64,000 nucleotides of DNA from Pantanalinema sp. GBBB05 (GTDB lineage Bacteria > Cyanobacteriota > Cyanobacteriia > Leptolyngbyales > Leptolyngbyaceae), in NCBI GenBank assembly GCA_016743235.1, contig VRZD01000034.1:1-64000 (forward strand). Direction: 5' to 3'. This document shows positions 54,892 to 61,697 of this stretch, one piece after another; the stretch's first letter is position 1; each line of letters begins with the position of its first letter. Under the pieces are notes generated by a model. The model saw only the letters and a list, made by a program, of their open reading frames with translations, made no database searches and was not told the origin of the DNA. A program made the translations under genes and the position numbers.

Positions 54892-55278
54892 TTAAACCAT
54901 GAACGAGGCTTCGGGTTGAGTCACTTGCCACAGTTTGTAAACAAAAAACTCAGCTCGATCGCTAAACGTCGTGATAAAGGTTCCTTCCTCAGCATCTACT
55001 GCTTCAGCAATCCAGCTACCTTGTACGCTGACTTCCATGAAGTCGTCATCTACGGGAAACACACTGATGGTTTCGGTTTGTTCTAGCTTTAGGGCAAGCT
55101 CTAGTTGAACTAACCCAGGCGCGTCACTAGGAATTAAAAAGGAAGCTCGACCCGGTTGCACAAACAGGTTTTTTCCAGCGCGGAGGGCAATGACAACTCG
55201 TTGTGCCACTAATACTTCTAGTGGCGCTGCAACCCGTTCCATGTATAGTCCAGATTCAGTGTAGTTCAGCTTTAGCAT
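54892..55278 (-). CDS. Small conserved-looking cyanobacterial protein, unknown function
   Basis: A 128-residue acidic soluble protein with alternating strands and helices: MLKLNYTESGLYMERV at the start, ARSFLIP-type centre (RASFLIPSDAPGL) and EGTFITTFSDRAEFFVYKLWQ near the end. It resembles small cyanobacterial proteins of unknown function, which I recall only by general pattern. The terminator at 55319-55348 lies upstream, so it has its own promoter. Confidence 0.75.
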   Translation of the reverse strand: MLKLNYTESGLYMERVAAPLEVLVAQRVVIALRAGKNLFVQPGRASFLIPSDAPGLVQLELALKLEQTETISVFPVDDDFMEVSVQGSWIAEAVDAEEGTFITTFSDRAEFFVYKLWQVTQPEASFMV

Positions 55279-55318
55279 TATGCTTCTCCTGCCTGATCTA
55301 AAATTTCTGCAAAAAATT

Positions 55319-55348
55319 ACCCCCGCCTCTGGCTCCAGAAGCGGGGGT
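55319..55348 (-). terminator. Strong GC-rich terminator
   Basis: ACCCCCGC and GCGGGGGT pair perfectly, continued by TCTGG/CCAGA after one mismatch. On the minus strand the hairpin is followed by TAATTTTTTGC, so it ends the transcript of the 86-residue gene at 55375-55635. Confidence 0.8.
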
Positions 55349-55374
55349 AGGAAAGTCTTCTAGTGACTGTTTCC

Positions 55375-55635
55375 TTATGTGAGTACAGGCTGATAGCGCC
55401 TATCCCTCCCGCTTTGGAGCAATCGATCTGGACGTTGTTCGCCTTGAATCGCGTCAAAAGTTCCGATCAAAATGCTTTCAAATGATTTTCTGCCTGTGGC
55501 GAGTTTGCCGCCGAAGAGGCAATTTATCTCAAACAGCCCACCTGCAAACACCAATAGCGCCACTGCAACAGCCCAATCTTGATTAGGTCGGTGATGCAGG
55601 GCACTATATAGGTTTCGGGTGAATTGTATGATCAT
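55375..55635 (-). CDS. Small protein with one membrane segment, unknown function
   Basis: An 86-residue ORF with a hydrophobic stretch (about 20-42, DWAVAVALLVFAGGLFEIN) and a basic C-terminus. No ribosome site is obvious upstream of the ATG. Its main support is the strong terminator 26 bases after its stop. I do not recognise it. Confidence 0.5.
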   Translation of the reverse strand: MIIQFTRNLYSALHHRPNQDWAVAVALLVFAGGLFEINCLFGGKLATGRKSFESILIGTFDAIQGEQRPDRLLQSGRDRRYQPVLT

Positions 55636-55908
55636 TGAAGGTAGAGATAAATAAGAAATTTACTGTTTACATACTACACATGTAGTACTCGTTTGTCTAG
55701 CCTATCGCTGGACAGAAATGAGGCTAAATGACCTTATCAATCCAATTAGCAAGCTGGACATAGCTACATCAGGAGTAATTTAGATTCCGGCAGAATTAAT
55801 TTAGAACAACACAGTTAAAATGAATGTGCAGTTACCCAAAGTGCCGCAACGGGTTTTGCCATAGCATCATTCATTTGCCACCGGACTCCCTAAGCCGTTT
55901 CATTCTGT

Positions 55909-56277
55909 ATGAGCGATCGAGAGCTAAACCATGAAACATTCCAATGTGCCCTAGGACGCTGGGATCGTGGACCTTACAACTTAAATAATGTTAGTTTTAC
56001 TGACGCGCTGGTATTAACTGAAAAAGGTCTAGAAGCGCAACATAACTCGGCTACTGGCATCGTCTACCGCACCTATATCCCTTACAACAAAGTTTTTGTA
56101 TTTCGAATCGATTTTCCTGCCCGTGATACTTTTGGTTATCGTATTGCGATTAATGATCCTAGAAATTATGGAGATGGTTACCGGATGGAGATTAGCCATT
56201 TGGATATCCTATTTGCTCCAGGTAGTGTGGATAGTGTGCAGCGGATTGAACAAATTTTGAAGGAAAAAATCAGCTAA
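55909..56277 (+). CDS. Small soluble protein, unknown function
   Basis: A 122-residue protein, mostly beta, with aromatic-rich motifs ALGRWDRGPYNLNNVSF, YRTYIPYNKVFVFRIDFPARD and YGDGYRMEISHLDILFAP. It looks like a constrained single domain (a PH-like or jelly-roll fold would fit), but I do not recognise it. It converges with the rhomboid gene seven bases downstream. Confidence 0.65.
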   Translation: MSDRELNHETFQCALGRWDRGPYNLNNVSFTDALVLTEKGLEAQHNSATGIVYRTYIPYNKVFVFRIDFPARDTFGYRIAINDPRNYGDGYRMEISHLDILFAPGSVDSVQRIEQILKEKIS

Positions 56278-56283
56278 ATTTGT

Positions 56284-56889
56284 TCAACGCCACATTGTTT
56301 CAAGGGTAGTGAACCACTGCTGTAATTCTGGTAAATGACGGGCTGCCAGCACTCCCCCAATGAAGCCAAATAAATGACCCTGCCAAGAAATTCCCCGGCG
56401 AAAGGGTAACACGCCCCAAATTAAGGGACCGTATAACAAGGCGACCAGCAGAGATATCCCTGCCGAAACGGGATCATATTCAAAGTAGCTACGGGATAGT
56501 AGGAAGCCGAAGTAACCAAAAACTAGCCCGCTAGCACCAATATGGAGAGTGTTTGCTCCGCCAAATAACCAAACGCCTAAGCCACTGATGATCCAGGTTG
56601 TACTTGTTGCGATCGCAAATTCTTGCATCCCACCCAGCATCACCAGCCAACCCAGGACAAGTAATGGAACTGTATTGGCAGATAAATGTCCCCATGTGCC
56701 ATGAAGCAACGGAGCTAACAAAATACCGCGCAGTCCATGTTTGTGGCGGGGACGAATGCCAAATCGATTCAGACGATTTTGCAGCAATAGTTGATCAATG
56801 CCTTCCAGCACCCAGAGCAGGAGGATAAAGCTTCCGAGCAGCATAGCTTGGGTTTGGAAGGCATCTGGAATTGGCGACATCAAGTTCAT
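56284..56889 (-). CDS. Rhomboid family intramembrane serine protease
   Basis: A 201-residue protein with about six helices. The active-site Ser120 is in IGASGLVFGYFGF (GxSG motif) and the partner His172 in GHLFGFIGG. The HGTWGHLSANTVPLLVLG segment (His63, His68, Asn72) is the family's second-helix motif that holds the oxyanion site. It cleaves membrane proteins within or near their helices; its substrates are unknown. The start could also be the internal Met4. Single gene. Confidence 0.92.
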   Translation of the reverse strand: MNLMSPIPDAFQTQAMLLGSFILLLWVLEGIDQLLLQNRLNRFGIRPRHKHGLRGILLAPLLHGTWGHLSANTVPLLVLGWLVMLGGMQEFAIATSTTWIISGLGVWLFGGANTLHIGASGLVFGYFGFLLSRSYFEYDPVSAGISLLVALLYGPLIWGVLPFRRGISWQGHLFGFIGGVLAARHLPELQQWFTTLETMWR

Positions 56890-57066
56890 CCATGGCGATC
56901 GATCCGGAGCAATGGGCTAGCTAGATTAGCAAAGACGGTCGGCAATTTAAAAAAGTTGCCTCTGGCTTGCTTTAACTAGCTGAGTGTTGCTGAAACCTGA
57001 TCATTCTAAGCCAGTTCACAATGACATCTAGGAATTAACCTGTACAAGGCTGCGATCGCTCCCTTG

Positions 57067-57510
57067 CTAGACCGACTGCCCCAGCGGATTCAAAATCTCA
57101 GCCGGATAGTCAGCTCCATCTAACATCAGTTGAGTTACGACCGCGTAGGCATCAATCCAGGCTTGCTCAGTACTGGGAGTCCAAGCATCGCTTAAACAGA
57201 GAGAGAAGGCTTTGAGGAGAGCATTACCCACCATGGGATAGTGTTTGGGCAATACCCCATACTGGACATGCCGAGTGCCTAATCCCTGGAGTGTTGGAGT
57301 CAACACCTCGGGCTGACGCAGGCTATCCACCATCACTACCAGAGATTTGAACAGTTTTCTGCCTTGCTCCTCCATGTGGGTGGTCGCAAACAAGGGTTTA
57401 ATTTCTGGATAGACAGTAAATAGAGTTGTGTAGAAGTACGTCGTAAACTCAGTTTCCTGCTTTTTAACCTGAGCAAAGCTGTGTTCCAGAAGTTCCACAT
57501 TCAAAGCCAT
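57067..57510 (-). CDS. Single-domain globin
   Basis: A 147-residue globin of the flavohaemoglobin-like single-domain type. Proximal His81 lies in LGTRHVQYGV (the F8 motif) and the likely distal residue is Gln49 in MEEQGRKLF. The helix pattern with YPEIKPLFATT at the CD region fits. Typical roles are oxygen or nitric-oxide handling. The ribosome site upstream (GAGGTAAA) supports the start at 57510. Single gene. Confidence 0.93.
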   Translation of the reverse strand: MALNVELLEHSFAQVKKQETEFTTYFYTTLFTVYPEIKPLFATTHMEEQGRKLFKSLVVMVDSLRQPEVLTPTLQGLGTRHVQYGVLPKHYPMVGNALLKAFSLCLSDAWTPSTEQAWIDAYAVVTQLMLDGADYPAEILNPLGQSV

Positions 57511-57827
57511 GCAATTTACCTCTAGCAGTTGTTCATGGCTGATTGTGACTAACTTAAAGATATTCCTCTATGAGCTAGCTCATACAAGGTCTTGAGTCAT
57601 CTGGTAAAGGCAGGCTCGAATTAGCTGCTAATGACGATCGCGCCCAATCCGGGATTTTAACGTCGGTAAACAGAACCACTTGGTAGCCTATGTCATGAGT
57701 ACATTACATATAGGGGATAAAATTCATCAATTTTTCCAACTTTCTGCCTCTATAGGTATATATCTTCATGAATAGTTTGGTTACACTCGCTACTCTTTAA
57801 GAGAGAGCAGTCAAGATCTTTAGAAAA
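57511..57827. other. Intergenic region, no gene seen
   Basis: About 315 AT-rich bases between the divergent globin gene and the small ORF at 57828. No structure I can name. Confidence 0.45.
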
Positions 57828-57995
57828 ATGTCTGATACACCTACCATCATTCCCGATCAGATTAGTACGCTAGAACTATCTAAACTTTGGATCCATAAAG
57901 CTTTACAAGAATTTGAGCAAGAACTCCAGGCGCAGGAACTTCGGGCACAGGAGACTCAAGACCCCCAAACGGAGGATGAAGATCCTGCTTGTTAA
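57828..57995 (+). CDS. 55-residue acidic small protein
   Basis: ATG 57828 to TAA 57993-57995 encodes 55 residues: MSDTPTIIPDQISTLELSKL at the start, then an amphipathic helix rich in Glu and Gln (QEFEQELQAQELRAQE) and an acidic end TEDEDPAC. Coding is plausible: the helix pattern is regular and the composition unlike the AT-rich surroundings. The upstream ribosome site is weak (a GAGAGAG run about 20 bases before the start is too far). Unknown function. Confidence 0.5.
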   Translation: MSDTPTIIPDQISTLELSKLWIHKALQEFEQELQAQELRAQETQDPQTEDEDPAC

Positions 57996-58531
57996 GGGTT
58001 GACTCATTTATATTATTTTGACTGGAACTTTTTTCTCCAGGCACGATCGCGCTCAGAAGCCGTGCAATGGATGTTGCTGGCAGCTTTGCGGTAAGGGCTA
58101 TTAGAAAGACCCTGGGTTAGGCAATAATCCAGGGTATCTTTGATGGAATTTTCTAAAGTTGCAGTCAGTTTCCCTTCAGAGAAGATTGTCTCTAACTGGA
58201 CTGAACTAAATTAGCTAATCCTTCTCAAAATAGGCAATCATCTAGACTTTTAACTTCACATCGAGCGGTTATGCTCACTAGTTCAGCATCATCAAGTCAT
58301 TTTTTTAGAAAGAATAACTAGTTGGAAATGGCTGATAAATGAGTACTGTTTCTAACGAATGACCAGGAATACTTTGACCAGGAAACTAACAGTTTTTGGT
58401 ACGGTTAGAGAAATAATGACTATTGTTCTATTTTCTGTAACCGCTTCAGGGTTGTAGCGACTGATAGCTACGGTAGGAGTAACAAATAACCTAATTGTTG
58501 CATCCCTAACGTCCTACCTGGAGGAGTTGAA
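57996..58531. other. Region with a minus-strand open frame lacking a start codon
   Basis: About 535 bases before the next gene. A minus-strand frame at 58013-58210 reads like protein but has no ATG, GTG or TTG. The remainder (58211-58531) is AT-rich with the promoter area of the exported protein gene. Confidence 0.4.
58013..58210 (-). pseudogene. Open frame of about 66 codons without a normal start
   Basis: Between an upstream TAA and a TAA at 58013-58015 lies a frame encoding ETIFSEGKLTATLENS, LDYCLTQGLSNSPYRKAA and ending SERDRAWRKKFQSK. The composition is protein-like (charged, varied, a CysLeu-Thr-Gln segment), yet no ATG, GTG or TTG occurs in it. It may be the remnant of a gene that lost its 5' end, a gene using a rare start (ATT, ATC or CTG), or chance. 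Confidence 0.3.
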
Positions 58532-59656
58532 ATGAAATCTTGTGTATTCCCTGGTTCGCGCTTGAAATCGAGGGTTTCTGCAATTGCTTTACTCAGTACA
58601 CTGGCGATCGGGGCGTTGCCGTTTAGTAGTCAGGCAGAGGGAACGTTCACGTCTTCCCGATTAGCTCAACAGCCCAATCCACAGGTTAAGCTCGATCGCC
58701 TGCCACCCCGAATTGCTAATGCTGTATTACGGACTCATGCCCGACAGATGCAAGTGCCTGTTCGTAGTTTACAGGTAGCTGCCGCTAGCCGAGAAACCTG
58801 GACAGATAGCTGTTTAGGTGTGCAAAAACCCTATGAAACCTGTGCCGTCGTTATGACAAACGGCTGGCGAATAGAGGTGAGTGATGGTACTCAAAGCTGG
58901 TTTTATCGCACAGATGCCACCGGCACAACGATCGTCAAGGAGGATGTCGATAATGTGGGTAGTCTGCCACAGGCGATCGCCCAGAAAGTTTTGATGACGG
59001 CAGCTAAGGCATCGGGGGTGTCGGTGCGGCAACTGAAGATTGCCACCACCCGATCCATGGTCTGGGATGGCTGCTTAGGAGTAGCCGGGGCAAATCAAGC
59101 CTGCACAATGATTGGAATTCCTGGATGGCAAGTCGTTGTCAGTGGTCCACAGCAGTATTGGGTGTATCACCTGAACCAAACAGCTTCTCAAATTAAACTG
59201 AATCCAACAACCAGTGGTCGAGGTAGCATCATCCCGACGTTTTGGGAACCGGATTCCCAATGGTTAGGCAACAGTGGAAATGACGATGTCATCTTTCAGT
59301 CGATTACCAGCGGCGGATTCGCTGGACTAACGTATAAAACCGTGTTGCAGAAAGATGGTCAAGTGGTGCGTATATCCATGCGGGGCAATACCGCATCGAC
59401 CCCTACAGTGATTCGGCGGTTGTCCTCGCAGCAAGTTCAGCAGTTTATGCAAACCTTGCAACAGCAGGAATTTGGTGATTTTATTGGGTTTAATTACCCT
59501 GTGACTAATGCGGCCGACTACTTTACGATCGCACTCATGCTACCTGGAGGAAATCAGGCTGTGCAGTATGCGGATATTGTCCAAGATCAAACTCCGACCA
59601 AGCTCCAACAAACGATCGCGGCTTGGAACCGCCTTACCCAGCCGAAGTCACCATAG
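58532..59656 (+). CDS. Exported protein with duplicated module, unknown function
   Basis: A 374-residue protein preceded by GGAGGAG at ideal spacing. Signal peptide about 1-36. Two modules repeat: about 60-135 (RIANAVLRTHARQMQVPVRSLQVAAA, then DSCLGV, CAVVMTNGWRIEVS, WFYRTDATG) and about 145-225 (IAQKVLMTAAKASGVSVRQLKIATT, then DGCLGV, CTMIGIPGWQVVVS, YWVYHLNQT). Each has two Cys, probably a disulfide. The last 130 residues (TSGGFAGLTYKT onward) form another domain. I have seen this module in cyanobacterial exported proteins but cannot name it. Confidence 0.8.
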   Translation: MKSCVFPGSRLKSRVSAIALLSTLAIGALPFSSQAEGTFTSSRLAQQPNPQVKLDRLPPRIANAVLRTHARQMQVPVRSLQVAAASRETWTDSCLGVQKPYETCAVVMTNGWRIEVSDGTQSWFYRTDATGTTIVKEDVDNVGSLPQAIAQKVLMTAAKASGVSVRQLKIATTRSMVWDGCLGVAGANQACTMIGIPGWQVVVSGPQQYWVYHLNQTASQIKLNPTTSGRGSIIPTFWEPDSQWLGNSGNDDVIFQSITSGGFAGLTYKTVLQKDGQVVRISMRGNTASTPTVIRRLSSQQVQQFMQTLQQQEFGDFIGFNYPVTNAADYFTIALMLPGGNQAVQYADIVQDQTPTKLQQTIAAWNRLTQPKSP

Positions 59657-59786
59657 GGATGAAAACTCAAGGATGCTGATTTAAGGCACAGGCGTTAGCA
59701 ACAGAGGCTAAACTATTTCCTGCGGAAAGGCGGAGCTTACTGCTAATGCCTGTGGCAAGGGCTAATCTCTAGCTCAAGCATCAGCA

Positions 59787-60713
59787 CTACTTCAAACACC
59801 AAAAACCATTATGGCGGAGATGCTGTTCATGTAATGCATCGTGCAACTCGTCGAATGAAATTAACTTCTCTTTAAGCAAAATCTGCCCAATTTTCTCATA
59901 TCGAGAAATCTGTTGAGCTAAAGCGCTTTGCAGTTGTCTAGGCGTAATTAACTCTCGTTTAATCAGAATTTCACCAATATAAATATTCTGATTTGCTAAA
60001 GCAATTTGAACATCAGATTCATCTACTAAACCTTGTTCAATCAACAGTTCACCAATGCGTTTTCCTGAAGCTGCTTTCTGCTGCAATACATGCTGTAACT
60101 GATCCTCTTGAATTTTGGCAGAGCGAACGAAAAATTGACCTAATTGTAATTTAGAAGTTCTCGATTCATTGCTATATGAAGGGGTGAGCAACGATGATTG
60201 AACAGTTTGATCTTGAATGGGCGGATCATCCAAAGCAAGAATCGGATTGGGCTGCCACTGGACCAGTGCTAACTGACTGGAGATATCGATCGATAGAGTC
60301 TCATGCTCCTGCGGTCTGTTTACCTGGTCCCGTAACCAGCGATCGGGCGCATTCAGCAAATCGTATTCAAACTGACTATCCAAATGGATGAAAACGGCTT
60401 GAGCGCAGCCGCCAAAAGTCATTCGATCTTTATTATTCAGATTTTTTGAAGTGATGGGTTGACTATTCAAATAAGTTCCATTCTGGCTTGAACTTCCCTT
60501 GCGGGCATCTCCATCAACTAGGTGGTAATGATGATCACCTTCTGCATGATTGACCCTAATTAAGGTCGCATGAATCCGAGAGGTTTTACTATCAAAAACT
60601 TGAATATCTGCTTTTTGAGAACGACCAACCAAGTAAATATTACGATCGAGTCGGTATGCCCGACAACCCTCTAGATCGGAGATGATTAGAACACTAGTAT
60701 AAGCTCTTTCCAT
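59787..60713 (-). CDS. FHA domain protein with four C-terminal MshEN-like repeats
   Basis: I start at 60713 (MERAYTSVLIISDLEG); the longer frame to 60761 adds an unlikely 16 residues. Residues about 8-110 are an FHA phosphothreonine-binding domain: Gly30-Arg31 in LVGRSQKADIQV, the SRIH motif (45-48) and NGTYLNS (78-84). The C-terminal 110 residues contain four repeats of a pattern such as GELLIEQGLVDESDVQIAL and GEILIKRELITPRQLQSAL, as in the N-terminal domains of type II/IV secretion ATPases that bind c-di-GMP. The combination suggests a signalling adaptor. c-di-GMP binding is unproven. Single gene. Confidence 0.82.
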   Translation of the reverse strand: MERAYTSVLIISDLEGCRAYRLDRNIYLVGRSQKADIQVFDSKTSRIHATLIRVNHAEGDHHYHLVDGDARKGSSSQNGTYLNSQPITSKNLNNKDRMTFGGCAQAVFIHLDSQFEYDLLNAPDRWLRDQVNRPQEHETLSIDISSQLALVQWQPNPILALDDPPIQDQTVQSSLLTPSYSNESRTSKLQLGQFFVRSAKIQEDQLQHVLQQKAASGKRIGELLIEQGLVDESDVQIALANQNIYIGEILIKRELITPRQLQSALAQQISRYEKIGQILLKEKLISFDELHDALHEQHLRHNGFWCLK

Positions 60714-61091
60714 CAATCCCTTTGGAAGACTATTCAAGCAATGGATGGTGTTAACTGCCAATTATCGATTAGGTATAACACAGTATAACTAAGTGACATT
60801 AGCAGCCCCAACCAAGAAAATTCAAGGTTTTAGATAGTAGATGGTAGATACTAAGTTCAAGTGCCCCGATACCCAGCTTCCCGCTTTAATTAACTTTTGT
60901 ACTATTTCCGCTACTCAGCCAAAATAGTGAAATTACCCTTTTCAATTGTTTAGCAGAGAAATTTAAACTCGTGATTCCGTATTTATACTTAGGTCATGAT
61001 TACTATAAAGTTGCTTTTAGCCTTTATCAAGACGATCGGACTACAAACAGCTCTAATGCTAAACACAATATAACTATAAAATATAGTATCT
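60714..61091. other. Intergenic region, no gene seen
   Basis: About 380 bases, AT-rich near the acetyltransferase gene. No hairpin or repeat of note. Confidence 0.4.
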
Positions 61092-61658
61092 CTATGATGC
61101 TGCAACTGATTCAGTTGTGTTACTGAGAGCATAAATCACTACTTCTAGCCCCAGTTTTGGCTCAATGAATCGCGTTTGCAACTGCAAGCCTGATTTCTCC
61201 AACACCCGAATAGACGCAACATTTGCCGCTAGCGCAGGCGCAATAATCCGCTGCGCTCCCAGTTCAGAAAAGCCCTTTGCAATCAGAGCTTTAGCTCCTT
61301 CAGTTGCATATCCTTTTCCCCACGCCGCTTTGTGTAGCCGATATCCTAACTCAATGTCAGTGGGGTTGGCTAAAGCTGGATCAAAATACGCGGCATGTAC
61401 CGCTGGTCTAAAAATAAACCAGCCAATAAATGCTTGGCTTGATTTCTCTACTACGGCCCAAACTCCATAACCGTTATACATTTCGTAATAGGAAAACCAT
61501 TGTGGTAGAGTTTGTGTCTGAATCACACTACGATCGACTTCTCGATCGGCAGTGAACCGAACAACTTCAGGATCACTATTTAAGTCAACTAAATTATCCA
61601 CATCATCTTCGGTGAACTGACGTAGAACTAACCGTTCTGTTTCTAAAAGTATCGGCAT
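61092..61658 (-). CDS. GNAT family N-acetyltransferase (RimJ/RimL type)
   Basis: A 188-residue protein with the GNAT pattern: LETERLVLRQFTEDDVDNLVDL at the start, the beta-bulge region FIGWFIFRPA, ELGYRLHKAAWGKGYATEGAKALI (the acetyl-CoA site, with GKGYATEG) and NVASIRVLEKSGL. It transfers acetyl to a protein or small amine substrate that cannot be predicted. Single gene, upstream of the Fe-S/cNMP gene end on the same strand. Confidence 0.92.
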   Translation of the reverse strand: MPILLETERLVLRQFTEDDVDNLVDLNSDPEVVRFTADREVDRSVIQTQTLPQWFSYYEMYNGYGVWAVVEKSSQAFIGWFIFRPAVHAAYFDPALANPTDIELGYRLHKAAWGKGYATEGAKALIAKGFSELGAQRIIAPALAANVASIRVLEKSGLQLQTRFIEPKLGLEVVIYALSNTTESVAAS

Positions 61659-61697
61659 ATTGCTTTGAACTTAATGGTACGTAGGTTTACAGGTTTT

